Source of the DNA: Hedera helix
Taxonomy: Eukaryota; Streptophyta; Magnoliopsida; Apiales; Araliaceae
DNA: 64,000 nucleotides
Reading direction: 5' to 3'
Assembly (NCBI GenBank): GCA_947179155.2
Contig: OX359280.1
Coordinates: forward strand, 15,096,001 to 15,160,000
Shown: positions 16,364 through 29,000 of the stretch, piece after piece
Numbering within the stretch: the stretch's first letter is position 1
How the letters are laid out: each line of letters starts with the position of its first letter
Translations under genes and position numbers: made by a program
The notes under the pieces: generated by a model
Database searches by the model: none
Seen by the model: only the letters and a program-made list of their open reading frames with translations
Told to the model about the DNA's origin: nothing

Positions 16364-16581
16364 ACCTCTTAGACTTGTGTGCTCTTCTTCTTCTCCTTCC
16401 AAAGTAAGTTATGAGACTATAGGTCATCCATCAAGCTCTTCCTCTAGCAATTTACTTAATGAACTTTCAACTCACAAGTGTATTCTTATTTTTCTCTCAT
16501 GGAAGCTCTCTCTTTTTCTCTCTAGAATGCTCTAACAAATGACCAACCAACATAAAGCACTGGTGGAACACTCTATTTATA
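16364..16581 (-). promoter_or_regulatory. LTR X core promoter and possible splice donor
   Basis: On the - strand, GGCTATAAATAGAGTG has its TATAAATA at 16581-16574, so transcription should begin around 16550. A donor-like AAGAG|GTTCA lies at 16365/16364, in the position matched by AGAG|GTA in the gypsy-3 and D LTRs. TATA box: fairly sure. Donor: weak, because the +3 to +5 bases are poor. Confidence 0.55.
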
Positions 16582-16842
16582 GCCTTTTGTTAATCCTTCA
16601 TTAACCCTCCTAATCCACTAGCATTGGTCAATTTAGAGCTTAATGTGATTACTATTGGAGTGAATGACATGGTGAATGATAAGATGATTGACATGGGTGG
16701 TTCAACAACTATGGCTTGGCGTGTGTTAGAAGCAATTGAAAAAACAAGCCACCCCATTGTGGCCCCCCCTTATTGCAGGCCAAATGGCTAATTTATTGAC
16801 CATTTTTGCTTTAATTTTTATTGTTTATATATGCATATATAC

Positions 16843-16845
<3 letters not shown>

Positions 16846-16917
<72 letters not shown>
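16846..16917 (+). repeat. Compound (TA)n(CA)n microsatellite
   Basis: About 26 TA units followed by 10 CA units, in the U3 part of LTR X. Small ORFs across it are not genes. Confidence 0.95.
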
Positions 16918-17371
16918 TATAAATATATTGACAAATATTTCGACTTCCTATTAGGCTCCACTTTGGACTTAGGAATTAAATATGTTAGGCTCATCCATTT
17001 AATTTGGTTGGGCTGAATTTAATTGTTCTATTGGGCTAACATTAAATAACCTATGTTACATTTAATTAAAATAAGCATTGGACTAGTTTAATTATTATAT
17101 GGATCAATGTTTATTTAATTACATGGATTACTAGGTTAACTTATTGGACCTAATTTAATACATCATTTGGACTTATAATATAATCCAATTAGACTTGCTT
17201 TAAGTAATTCTACCACCTTGCTTCATCACTAGATAAATATACACATACATAAGTATATTCCTTAAATTATTTAATGAACAATAATTAGTACAAATTTTTT
17301 AATTCATTGCTAATTATTTAATAATTATAATTACAATGACAAATAGAATTAATGGTCATTACAACAATAGT

Positions 17372-17748
17372 GCCCTCGATCATCCAAGATCGAAAGAGCT
17401 CCTTAGATATCTGATATCTAGTAGTCTTACTTTGCTCATCATAAAGTTCTTTAAAGTGCAGCAGTATAATAGGAGCATCCATCTTTTCATTTTATTGCCG
17501 AAGTTCGTTAGTCATGGATACGAGCATAATGCATTGAGCCACAACTACATCATCTTGCCACTTCTTAAAAGTAGCAACTTCTTTCAAAGAGGCATTTTCT
17601 GTAATAGTTGCAGGGACAGGCAAATTTAGGACATAAGAAAGCTTTTCAGTAATGAGAACAATTCTCAAATTCCTTAACTAGTCCGTGTAATTCGGTCCGG
17701 TCAGTTTGTTAGCTCAAGTATGCTTCGCAGTGATAGTGAGTTTGACAT
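17372..17748 (-). pseudogene. gag: Copia gag, N-terminal part
   Basis: The - strand start ATG at 17748 opens with MSNSLSLRSILEL, then LTGPNY-type and LRNLRIVL motifs, the conserved start of plant copia Gag. A one-base deletion near 17710 breaks the frame and a stop is present further on. The homology runs straight to the TSD ATAGT, where LTR X is inserted, and resumes beyond it at 8084. It precedes the rest of gag-pol with no other break. Confidence 0.85.
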
Positions 17749-18384
17749 TTGTAAAATTCTGCATGTGAAAAATAGACAATATTTTATCATAAATTTATTT
17801 TATTAATTACCAAAATAAATTAGGTATTTATTTAAATTGGTATTCTCCTATTATTTTTTATCAAACTATATTACCCTCTATATAGTTTGACGAATTTAAT
17901 TAAAGATTTGCTAGTAAGATAAGGATCATATTGACATAAATATAGCCTTGTGTGTGCACAACAAACTGTAGTTTATTCAATAGGTAGACAACTTTTTGTT
18001 AATTACATCAATATGTAACTCCTTGTCTTTTACTTCTTAGATTATTATGATCATGTGTGTGCACATCCAAATCAAAAATATCTAAGTTAAGTCCAACCTA
18101 GCACTTCCATATAAGTGAAGAGAAAAATATTTTCCTTGTGTATGCACAACAAAACAGTAATGTTTAATTCCTTTATAAGCATCCAATGTAATACAATAAC
18201 ATCTCAAATAATCGATATAAGCCTTGTGTGTGCACAACAAACTTATACTGAGTATTTGATACTCTATCATTTTATCATGCTAGAAGGCGACATTCGATAT
18301 TCTAAATATTTTTGAACGTTACAACTTAATATAATTTACCTTGAGGGGTTTGTTATTAATTGTCTCATCTAGTTTAGCGCGCAT

Positions 18385-18447
<63 letters not shown>
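18385..18447 (+). repeat. Compound (CA)n(TA)n microsatellite
   Basis: About 19 CA units then 12 TA units, within the copia leader. Confidence 0.95.
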
Positions 18448-19142
18448 AAATACGCGTCATATTATTTAACATGCGAAGCATGTTTTGATAATATATAATA
18501 AATATATATATTAAGCATGCACATATAGAATACTATATTTTACTTGAATTGATTATGAATTTTTATTCTAGTTTGGTTCACTAGAGTCACCAAGTGAACC
18601 AAAAGGTCAAACCTATGGTTCAAGAATAAAATTAAATATAACCATTACATTTAAACTCGGGCTCCATTACAAATGGGTCTTTAAACACTCATTGTTCCTT
18701 GACTCTAATTCTTCAATTAATTCTAACTAACATATTACATAACTATTTACAATAAATAGAAACATTGATCAATAGTCAATGAGAAGTACATAGGAGGGAG
18801 ATAAAATTTATATTAGAAAAATTAGATAAGGCGAGGTACGCAGACCCTATTTAAAAATACCCATTCATTCATGCATCCACAAAAATAAATCCAATCATAT
18901 TGGTCAATAGTCTATAGTTAATTCTTTTTATTATCATACATATCACCATACGTATCAATAAATAACATTCATCTCGTGAAAATAAAATCATTCCATATAT
19001 GCATTGATATCATTTAATGGGCAAATTAAAGTTACATGAAATCTAATTTCATATTTAAAATAACTCTTTATTTAAAAACCTTTTGAAAAACTGAAAGACA
19101 AAAAAAACTAAAAACAAAAACGTTATGCTTTAAATGCCCCAG

Positions 19143-19205
19143 CACTCAGGTGAGAGCCCCAACATTCAAAACGGAACTCTGAGTGCCCCAACTCTCACCT
19201 GAGTG
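19143..19205 (-). other. 14-bp inverted repeat in the copia leader
   Basis: CACTCAGGTGAGAG (19143-19156) and CTCTCACCTGAGTG (19192-19205) are exact reverse complements with a 35-nt loop, flanked on both sides by GCCCC boxes. It lies about 200-260 nt downstream of the PBS in the RNA. A packaging, dimerisation or translation role is possible but not shown. Confidence 0.7.
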
Positions 19206-19407
19206 CCCCAGTGTTTAGCTTCGAATCCAGTTTTCACGATTTTTCCTGTAGTCCCAATTTTGATTATTTGTTCAACAAAAAACACGATTTTAGCAATTGT
19301 TTTTCAAAACCCATGATTTTATACAACATGAATGCCTTATTAAATTGTTCTAAACACACACCCGTACATATATAGAATCAGAACAATTAATAATTTGCAT
19401 AAAGTTT

Positions 19408-19422
19408 GGCTCTTGATACCAC
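19408..19422 (-). other. Copia primer binding site (initiator Met-tRNA type)
   Basis: The - strand reads GTGGTATCAAGAGCC directly after the 5' LTR end. It matches the plant iMet PBS (TGGTATCAGAGC) with one extra A. Confidence 0.88.
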
Positions 19423-21283
19423 TGTTGGTTTGTTATTATCAATGAACATGCAATCAAATTACATATAAGCAGCAGAAGCATGGTGAATTATAGTTTAAAT
19501 TTTTACTACAAACCATAATTCAGGATCATCCTTTATGCATAACTATTAATTAACAAGAAGGAGATAGAGAATTATACTATTGTAGAATCTCGCTTTCCAC
19601 AAGCACGTGTTCAATTCCAATTCCTTCGTATCCTCCTTGAATTCCACCGATTAAATTCCTTTGATCAACGTTAGCCACCCAAGTGTTTGGCCTTTAGAGG
19701 TGATCCACCAAGGAAGAATATTGATTCAATAGTGGGTGATGACAAACCCTAGTTTTCTCCCTCTTCTAATTTCTTAGATCTAGATAACTTGTGAGTACTC
19801 TCCCAAAACTTATGGAAATGTATGTAACCCTAATCCATAATAAGACTCCTCTTATTTATAGATATTGCCAACCATCCTAACACCTTTAGAAATAGGATTT
19901 TTAGTTAAACTCCTAATCTAATTAAGAACTTAATTAATTTAATATAATAATTAAAATTTTCTAAATCATTTAGGAACTTAATTATCATTTATGAGAGTAC
20001 TCTTATTAATAGATTCCTAAACCATTTATGAACTAAATAATAATGATAATAGTAATAATAATAATAAGACTCATCTTATTAATTTATAATTAGTAATTTC
20101 AAAATACTAAATAATAAATATTAAGTTATTTAATTTATTCTATCCCCATAGTATAAATTAAATATACTTAATTCATTATTACGATTATGCCATTTACTTC
20201 TTAAATAATTATTTTTCTTTTGCAGTGTGACCCTTTAGGTTTTTCACATTAAACCGGTTATAGAATAAATTAATTAGAACTATTTTAATCTTATTTATAT
20301 AAATAAATTAAACCATTTAATTCTTTTAAATAAATAATATTTATTCTATAATAAGGGTAAGCTCCCTTAGCGATCAATGACTTTTCAGATAATATAGATT
20401 TCAATATTTAATCACAAAAGAACCTATTCAGCAAATAATTACCGTACAATTTAATTATTCTACATTATAATGTCCTAATCAAATATAAGACATGATATTA
20501 CTTTCAAGTCTTATTTCATTTGATTATATGCATTTCGATTCTCAAATGAAGAACTCTAATTAATGTAAATTAGAAACTACTTTCTAATTTTCATTCTGCT
20601 TTGACCAAGGAATACTGAGTTGTCATTTATCGAATCATATAGGACATTCTCTTCTTTTACTAGAAGTGATAGAATTTTTTTTGATCATTAACCTATCTCC
20701 ATATACAACTTATTATATTCGAGTATACCCTTTTATACACCCTAAAGGTTTTAAGGAATATGTCAAAACATAATTCATCATACACAAGATACTATGATGA
20801 TCTCAAGTCTAATGATCACTTGTACTACTATCACAAAATGAACTCCTATTGACAGGCAAGTAAGACTCCATTAGGAGGTTCTTGAGCGAGTCATGTTCAG
20901 TGAACTTATTCTTTAATAAGCACCTATATACTTGCTTTAGTGTCTCTACACAAATGATTATGAGATCAATCATCCTCTTCATAAGAGCAAGCATAGTATG
21001 TACTAAGCTATCCGGATTCACTAATCCCCATTTTAGTAATCCCACTATTCGGACAATTTCAGTTTTAAACTATCTTGAATTTAGATCTCATTAGCATGAT
21101 CATCATCATGATTTTAAAAGCATTACTCAACAACTATGGGTTTATCACAATTAATATCATCTATTAAATATTAATAAAGAGAAGACATTTGTATAAATAA
21201 ACTTTTATTAATAAATGAATAAGATTACAAAGTACATGTTACATAATATCAAATATGATTGGATTGTGTGCATATTACTTTCA
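19423..21283 (-). repeat. 5' LTR of the copia element (family C, copy C5)
   Basis: On the - strand it starts TGAAAGTAATATGC and ends AACCAACA next to the PBS. It aligns end to end with 2659-4520. gypsy-1 gag resumes immediately after 21283. Confidence 0.92.
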
Positions 21284-21835
21284 AGGATGGAGATTAAGTT
21301 CTTAGATCTAAAATAAGGAGACATGTCAATTGTGGAGTATGCCGTAAAATTCAACGAGTTGGCTAGGTTTTCTCCACATCAGGTGAACACCGAAGTTAGG
21401 AGGGTGAGGAGGTTCAAACAAGTGTTGAGGCCCTGGGTGTACAACAAGGTTGCAGTTCTTCATATTAACACTTTTTTAACGCTGTTTAAGAAGGCCATTA
21501 TTTTTGAGGGAGGCAATGAAGCATTGTCAAAGTTTAACCAAGATCAGAAGAAGAGGAATATACACGAGGGACATAAATATAGGAGTAGTTGTAGGAGTAA
21601 TCCCAACAAGAGGAAAAAAAATGACAGTCAAATGTCAGACAACAAATCCGGAGGGGAAGCAAAGAAAGTAAACAAATGTGAAAAATGTGGAAATAATCAT
21701 TCAGGAGAATATATGAAAGGAAAGGGAATGTGTTTCAACTATGGTCAACTGGGACACTTTTCTCCCCAATGCCTAAGGGAAAGGAAAAGATGTTGTTTTA
21801 ATTGTGGCGCTCCAGATCATCAGAATGAAGGATAG
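21284..21835 (+). pseudogene. gag: Gypsy-1 gag, C-terminal part with zinc knuckles
   Basis: Continues Gag after the copia insertion (AVKFNELARFSPHQV matches gypsy-2). It has a Lys/Asn-rich linker and three knuckle-like motifs near the end. The second, CFNYGQLGHFSPQC, has lost its second Cys; the first also lacks its last Cys; the third starts CFNCGAPDH and is cut by a frameshift at about 21825, the next frame carrying on into protease. An early stop at 21311 lies just after the junction. It is not functional. Confidence 0.88.
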
Positions 21836-22440
21836 TCCGAAAAGAAGGAGTGATGCAGGAAGTGCTAATCAGGAAAACAACAACAAGCCAACTATTGGAG
21901 GACCAGTGCCACAAAAAAGGTTGGTGGCACACACATTTAATATGACAGTGCAGGACGAGATGAAGTCCAAGAAAGTGGTGTCCGGTATTCTTCCAATCAA
22001 TGATATAAATGCATATGTATTGTTTGATTCGGGAGCTACCTGTTCATTTGTGTCAGAAGAATTTGTAAAAAGATTAAACTTACCCCATGAGAAATTGGAA
22101 CACCCTATGAATGTGGAAGTAGCGAATAAAGAGATTATCCCTGTAGATCACATAGGAACTATTGTGTTTAAATAAGAGGGTATAAACTGTGCATGAACTT
22201 AATCCCATTAAGGTTGGGAAAATTTGATGTAATCCTTAGAAGGGATTGATTGTCTAATCACAGAGTTGTGATTGACTGCCAGAAGAAAAGTATACACCTG
22301 AAAACTCTAAACAAGTTGAAGGTTATGTTCTATAAGAGTAAATCGCCTATAAAATCTTGTTGTCTGATGATGATATAAGCAAAGAGGTTGCTTAGGAAAG
22401 GTTGCATAGGTTATCTAACTCATGTGGTTGATACTCAGAG
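21804..22440 (+). pseudogene. pol: Gypsy-1 aspartic protease and linker to RT
   Basis: Open from 21804 to 22175. It contains the active-site motif YVLFDSGATCSFVS, where the DSGA loop is that of a retropepsin that cleaves the polyprotein. The linker before it (TARTFNMTV in gypsy-2, THTFNMTV-like here) is conserved. After a TAA at 22173 homology to gypsy-2 goes on (LGKFDVIL, then a broken MDWL motif) with several stops to about 22440. Confidence 0.88.
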
Positions 22441-23142
22441 AGTAGAGGGATAATTGGGATAGATACCAATGGTAAGGGAATTCGCAGACATATTCTCGGA
22501 TGAGTTACCAGGTTTACCGCCGGATAGAGAGGTGAAATTCGTAATTGACTTAGAATCGGGGACAACACCATTATCAAAAGCACCGTATAGGATGGCTCCT
22601 ATAGAGATGAAGAAATTGATGATACAACTACAAGAGTTATTGGATAAGAAGTACATTTAGCTGAGCGTATTTACTTGGGGGGCACCAGTGCTGTTTGTTA
22701 AAATGAAGGATGGATCGCTGAGACTTTGTATTGACTATCAGGAGTTGAACAAGGCCACAATTAAGAACAAGTACCTGTTGCCCAAGTTAGACGATCTGTT
22801 CGATCAACTGAAGGGAGCGAAGTACTTTTCGATGATTGACTTATGGACAGGGTATCACCAGCTAAAGGTGAGAGAAGAGGACATACCGAAAACAACATTC
22901 AGAACTCGATACGGTCACTTTGAGTTTCTGGTGATGTTGTTCGGGCTGACGAACGCGCCAACAATATTTATGGACATGATGAACATAATATTCAAGTAGT
23001 ACTTGGACAATTTTGTTGTTGTATTCGTAAATGACATTTTGATTTACTCAAAGACAGAGAAGGAGCATGTCGAGCACATGAGGATAATATTGGAGACATT
23101 GAGAAAAGAGAGGCTATATGCGAAGTTTTTAAAGTGCAATTT
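22441..23142 (+). pseudogene. pol: Gypsy-1 reverse transcriptase, N-terminal two thirds
   Basis: Chromovirus RT: GLPPDREVKFVIDL, KAPYRMAP, then a TAG at about 22658, LRLCIDYQELN, the catalytic MIDLWTGYHQL and FLVMLFGLTNAP. The second catalytic box reads VFVNDIL in place of VFVDDIL, so the first Asp of the pair is Asn. Stops at 22658 and 22997 and the loss of this Asp make it inactive. Solo LTR C6 interrupts it at 23143. Confidence 0.9.
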
Positions 23143-24244
23143 TGAAAGTAGTATGCACTTAAGCCAATCACATTTGATGTGATAAACATATACTTTGTAA
23201 TCTTGTTCGTTTATTAATAAAAGAATCAAGGCATTTCTTTATTCATGATTAATTACTTGAATTAATCAAATGGATAAACCCATAGTTTTTGAGCAATGCT
23301 TTTAGAACCATGATGAGGATCATGCTAATGAGATCTAAATTCAAGATAGCTCAAAACTAAAATTGTTCCTAATCGTTGGATCACTAAAAAGGGGATTAGT
23401 AGATCCGGATAGATTGGTACATACTATGCTTGCTCTTATGAAGAGGATGATTGATCTCATAATCATTTGTGTAGAGACACTAAAGCAAGTATGTAAGTGC
23501 TTATTAGAGAATAAGTTCACTGAACGTGACTCGCTCAAGGAACGCCTAATGGAGTCTTACTTGCCTGTCAATAGGAGTTCCTTTTGTGATAGTAGTACAA
23601 GTGATCCTTGGACTTGAGATCATCATAGTATCTTGTGTATCATTATTATTTAGTTCCTAAATGGTTTAGGAATTAATTAATAAGAGTACTCTCATAATTA
23701 ATAATTAAGTTTCTAAATAGTTTAGAAATTATAATTATTATATTAAATTAATTAAGTTCCTAATTAGATTAGGAGTTTAATTAAAAACCCTATTCCTAAA
23801 GGTGTTAGGAGGGTTTACTAAATCTATAAATAAGAGAAGTCTTATTATGGATTAAGGTTACACACATACACTTCCATAAGTTTTGGGAGAGTACTCACAT
23901 ATTCTCTAGAGAGAGAAAAACTAGGGTTTGCCACCACCCACTTCTTGAATTATTATTATTCCTTGGTTGATCACCTCTAGAGGCCAAACACTTGGGTGGC
24001 TAACATTGATCATTGGAATCTAATCGGTGAAATTCAAGGAAAACGCGAAGGACTTGGAGGTGAACTTGTACCCGTTGAAGCTTTGAGTTCTACAAGGGTA
24101 TATCTCTAACTTCTTCTTTATTAATTAATAATTGCGCATAAGGGTCGATCCTGGATTATGGTTTGTAAATTTTTAAATTTGATTTTACCATGCTTCCGCT
24201 ATTTTATGCAATTTGATTGCGTCTATGAATATTACAAATCAACA
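23143..24244 (+). mobile_element. Solo LTR C6 (family C), internally deleted
   Basis: Starts TGAAAGTAGTATGC, ends AAATCAACA, with perfect TSD AATTT (23138-23142, 24245-24249). It is inserted in RT, and the reading matches gypsy-2 on both sides. It is 1.10 kb because about 0.8 kb between the CTTGTGTAT and TTATTTAGTTCC landmarks (junction about 23640) is missing relative to other copies. Confidence 0.93.
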
Positions 24245-24249
24245 AATTT

Positions 24250-25063
24250 TTGGTTACAAAAGGTGCATTTCTTGGGGCTCGTGATCGACAAAGACGGTGT
24301 TTCAGTGGATCCAGCAAAGGTGGAAGCAATTATAAACTGGGAGTAGGCGAAGACGCCGACTGAAGTCCTAAGTTTCTTAGGGTTAGTAGGGTACTATCGA
24401 AGATTTATCAAGGATTTTTCCAAGATAGCTACCCCACTATCAACTTTGACAAAGAAGACAATGAAGTACGTTTGGATGAAAAAGTGTGAGGAGCTTTACG
24501 GAATTGAGGAAAAGACTTAGTGAAGCACCCGAGTTGTCTTTACCAGATAATACAGGGGGGTTTATGGTGTATAGTGATGCGTCACACAAGGGTCTTGGTT
24601 TTGTACTTATCAGCACGACAAGGTCATTGCGTACACGCCATGACAACTGAAGGATTATGAGAAAGGATATCTGACTCATGATTTGGAAATGGCAGCAGTA
24701 GTATTCACTTTAAAGATTTGGAGGCACTATCTGTATGGGGAGAAGTGTGAGATATACACAGACCACAAAAGTCTGAAGTGTATCTTCACTTAAAAGGAGT
24801 TAAACATGAGGCAAAAGAGATGGTTAGAGTTAATCAAAGACTATGATTGTGAGATTCTATATCATCCTAGCAAGACCAATGTGGTGGCAGATGCTTTAAG
24901 CAAAAAGGGTAGAGAGAAGTTGATGATGCTGACAACCCAAGAAGTGTTAATAAGAGATATGAAAAGATTGGAATTAGAGATCAAATATAAAAAAGATTTA
25001 GACAAAAAATTATTCACAGCGGAGGCGAGTCTGACTTTATTAGACAAGATAATGGAAGCTTAA
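24250..25063 (+). pseudogene. pol: Gypsy-1 RT thumb and RNase H, degenerate
   Basis: Resumes after C6 with VHFLGLVIDKDGVSVDP, FLGLVGYYRRFI, and the RNase H motif YSDASHKGLG at about 24570. Frameshifts at about 24490 and 24610 scramble the middle, but the DNA still aligns with gypsy-2. It is open again from 24806 (MRQKRWLELIKDYDCEILYH, NVVADALSKK) to a stop at 25061. Confidence 0.88.
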
Positions 25064-25803
25064 GATAAGGATTAGGAATGCGTTAACATAAGGAAGCGAA
25101 TCTTAGAAGGAGAGGAACTGAAGTCTAAGGTTGATACCACTGCAGAGATTTGAAGGAAGGATTTGGATATCGATGAATCCGGAATTGAAAGAGGAGATTA
25201 TGTAAGAAGTTCATAGTGGAAGGTATTCGGTACACCCTAGGGGTACTAAAATGTATCAGGATTTGCGTCAGCATTTCTGGTGGCCGAATATGAAGAGGGA
25301 AATGGCTAAGTGTGTTAGCCAGTATTTAACTTATCAGAAGGTTAAAGTAGAACATCAAAAATTAGGTGGGCTGCTACAACAATTGGAGATTCTAGAGTAG
25401 AAATGGGAGTACATCGCGATAGATTTCGTGGTGGGACTTCCAGTTACTCAGAAAGGTTATGACATAATTTGGGTAATCGTGGATCGTTTAACGAAATCTG
25501 TACATTTTCTACAAATCAAGATTATGTATAATCTGGAGCAATTAGCGAAGCTGTATGTTAAAGAGATTGTGTTGCGACATGGAGTGCCGATGTCTACTAT
25601 GCCTGATAGAGATCCACGCTTCACGTCAAATTTATGGAGAAGTTTGCAAGAGAGACTGGGGACACAGTTGAGGTTGAGTACCGCATATCTTCCTCAAACT
25701 GATGGGCAGAGAGAACAAACGATTAAAATCCTTGATGATATTCTTAGGGCATGTGTTAAGGACTTTAAGAACAGTTGGGATGATCAGCTACCTTTGGTGG
25801 AGT
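25064..25803 (+). pseudogene. pol: Gypsy-1 integrase, zinc domain and DDE core
   Basis: The zinc-binding region appears at 25215-25340 (SVHPRGTKMY, later CVSQYLTYQK with two Cys lost). The catalytic core follows: first Asp in IDFVVGLPVTQKG, second in PDRDPRF, Glu in DGQREQT. A TAG at about 25398 and another stop before it break the frame. It ends at DQLPLVE where C7 is inserted; the rest is at 27763. Confidence 0.9.
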
Positions 25804-27762
25804 TGTTGGTTTGCAAAAATATGGCATACATATAATCAAATTATATAAGCGCAATGGAAGCAAGAAAATCAGATTTTAAAATTTTGTACAAATCAAGAAC
25901 CCGGATCTTTCTTATGCGACTATTATTAATTGAAGAAGGATACAAGAATTTATACCTTTGTAGAACCAAGCTTCCACGGGTACAAGTTCATCTCCCTTTA
26001 ATCCTTCACGTTCTTCTTCAAATTCACCGATTAGATTCCACGGATCAATGTTAGCTCCCCAAGTGTTGAGCCTCTATAGGTGATCCACCAAGAGATCTAT
26101 GAATTAAAGAAGTAGATTTTGGTTTCTCCAAACCATGGGTGGCTAGCCCTAATTCTCTCTCTCTCTCTAACTCTTAGATCTAGAGAATTATGGAGTACTC
26201 TCTCTAATCTAATGAAAGAGTGTATAAACTTTGATCTATGATAAGACTCATCTTATTTATAGATTTAGTCAACCCTCCTAAACTATTTAGGATTAGAGTT
26301 TTAATTTGATTCCTAATTTAATTAGGAACTAAATTAATTAATTACAATTCCTAAACCATTTAGGAACTTACTTATTTAATAATGAGAGTACTTCTTATTA
26401 ATTAATTACTAAACCAGTTAGTAACTTAATTAATTATTATTATAATTATAATTCCAAAACTATTTAAGAACTTAATTATTTAATAATAATATTACTACTT
26501 ATTAATTAATTCCTAAACCATTTAGGAACTAAATAATAATACTAGTAGTAATAATAATAATAATAAGACTCATCTTATTAATTTATAATTAGTATTTCTA
26601 AAATACTAAATTATAAATATTAAGCTATTTAATTTATTCTATCACCATAGTATAAATTAAATATACTTAATTTATTATTACGATTATGCCATCCACTTCT
26701 AAAATAAATATTACTCTTTTGCGGTGTGACCCTTTAGGTTCTCCATATTAAACCGGTTGTATAATAAATAAATTAGAACAATTCTAATTCATTTATTACG
26801 AATTAACTCTTTAATTCAGAATAAATAATTATTCCACAATAAGGGTAAGCCCCCTTAGCGAATAGTCGACTTTCCAGATAATATAGATTTCAACATTTAA
26901 TCGTAAAAGAACCTTTCAGCAAATAGTTACCGTACAATTCAATCCTTCTACCACATAATGTCCCAATCAAATATAAGACATGAAATTTCTGTCAAGTCTT
27001 ATTTATTTGATTATAAGCATTTCAATTCACAAATACACAACTCTAGTTAATGTAAATTAGAAACTTCTTTCTAATTCCATTCAACCCTGGCCAGGGATTT
27101 CTGAGTTGTCACTTATTGAATCACATAGGACATTCTCTCCCTTTACTGGAAGTGATAGATCCTTTATTGATCATTCATCTATCTCCATGTGTACCTTATT
27201 ATACCCAATCACATCCTTTGATATACCAATAGGTCTTAAGGAATATGTCAAAGTATAATTTAGTACACACAAGATACTAAGATGATCTCAAGTCTAAGGA
27301 TCACTTGTACGACTATCACATAAGGAACTCCTATTGACAGACGAGTAAAACTCCATTAGGTGTTCCTTGAGCGAGTCACGTTTAGTGAACTTATTCTCTA
27401 ATAAGCACCTACATACTTGTTTTAGTGTCTCTACACAAATAATTATGAGATCAATCATCCTCTTCATAAGAGCAAGCATAGTATGTACCAATCTATCCGG
27501 ATCTACTAATCCCCTTTTTAGTGATTCAACGATTAGGAACAATTTTAGTTTTGAGCTATCTTAAATTTAGATCTCATTAGCATGATCCTCATCATGGTTC
27601 TAAAAGCATTGCTCGAAAACTATGGGTTTATCCATTTGATTAATTCAAGTAATTAATCATGAATAAATAAATGCCTTGATACTTTTATTAGTAAATGAAC
27701 AAGATTACAAAGTATATGCTTATCACATCAAATGTGATTGGCTTAAGGGCATTTTACTTTCA
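25804..27762 (-). mobile_element. Solo LTR C7 (family C)
   Basis: 1959 bp on the - strand (+ strand TGTTGGTTTGC to TTTTACTTTCA) with perfect TSD GGAGT (25799-25803, 27763-27767). Taking it out rejoins the integrase sequence exactly. It is the least altered full-length family C LTR here. Confidence 0.95.
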
Positions 27763-28425
27763 GGAGTTTGCCTACAATAACAGTTATCATGCAAGTATTG
27801 GTATGCCACCGTATAAAGCACTATATGAAAGAAAGTGTAGGACACCGCTATGCTGGGATGAAGTTGGTGAACGGAGACTGTTGGGACTCGAGTTAGTACA
27901 AAAAACCATGGATGTTATCAAAGTAATAAGAGCTCGTTTGGTTACAACTCATGAACAACAGAAAAACTACACGAATTTGCATCGCCAGAAGAGGGATTTT
28001 GAAGTGGGAAGCTTCGTATTTTTGAAGGTATCTCCTTGTAAAGGGAAGATAAGATTTGGCAAGAAAGGAAAATTGAGCCCACGGTTCATAGGACCATTTG
28101 AAGTTCTGAAGAGGGCATGTGAAGTGGCTTTCGAGGTGGCTCTATCTCCTGAACTGGAGCACATTCATAACGTGTTTCATGTTTCAGTGTCGCGGCCATA
28201 TAAACCTGATTATAGGCACGTGATATCATATGAACCTATTCAAGTTAAGAAAGACTTATCGTATGAGGATATTCCTATCAAAATTCTAAATAGGAAAGAG
28301 CAAACGTTAAGGAATAGGGTTATACATTCGATTAAAGTACTTTGGAGGAACCACACGACTGAAGAGGCTTACGTGTGAACTAGAAGAAAAGATGAGGAAT
28401 AATTTTCTTCATCTTTTTGGGTAAC
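27763..28425 (+). pseudogene. pol: Gypsy-1 integrase C-terminus and chromodomain
   Basis: Starts at GVEFAYNNS-type sequence (EFAYNNSYHAS), then PPYKALYERKCRTPLCWDE, the GPFEVL region and HNVFHVSVSRPY. The C-terminus, ILNRKEQTLRNRVIHSIKVLW, is the chromodomain-like tail of Tekay/Del-type plant chromoviruses, thought to steer insertion to chromatin. A frame change at about 28368 cuts the end (W-E-L-E-E region). Unlike the upstream parts, it is open for almost 200 codons. Confidence 0.9.
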
Positions 28426-28459
28426 CTTATGTTTGTAATTCCGAGGACTGAATTCTTAT

Positions 28460-28472
28460 AAGGAGAGGAGAA
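28460..28472 (+). other. Gypsy-1 polypurine tract
   Basis: AAGGAGAGGAGAA directly before TGTAATCACC. It is nearly the same as the gypsy-2 PPT at 53746-53758. Confidence 0.85.
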
Positions 28473-28969
28473 TGTAATCACCACTAATTTCAAATCACAT
28501 TATAATTGGAATATATAACTAATTATCAATGAAGTAAATTTTGGGTGAATTAATTCTACACGTATATGATTGATGATATATGATGTTTAATTACTTTTAA
28601 TTGTTATTAAATATAATAAGGAAGATTAAATAAACAAGCCAAGCTATTGTATGGGCTAGGGCTTGTAGTTAAGCCAAGTATTTGGTAGTCTAAATAATTT
28701 AAAAGAGACAAGTATAATTAGATTATTTAATTAACCTAATTGTGACATTAAATATGTTAGACCATGAATTAATTAATGCTAGACAAGGGTTGGTGAATTA
28801 AAGAATGTTACTTTAATTGTTGAGTTCAATTTAATTATGATGTAATTGGTAACTCAACCAAGTTAAATGCCTAGCCTAATTTAATGTTATCCAATGGCCC
28901 ATCATAAGGAACCAATTGAATTGTCTATTAGCCCAACCCAAAGTTAAAAGTCAATATATATACAAGTTG

Positions 28970-29000
<31 letters not shown>

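Larger units (their letters stand above)
17749..19407 (-). other. Copia 5' leader, no gene
   Basis: About 1.66 kb of untranslated leader between PBS and gag. Contents: three good copies of TTGTGTGTGCACAAC-like sequence (17948, 18136, 18223) and a weaker one at 18052; a (CA)n(TA)n microsatellite at 18385-18447; and a strong GC-rich inverted repeat at 19143-19205 near the PBS. No protein-coding frame is supported. Confidence 0.7.
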
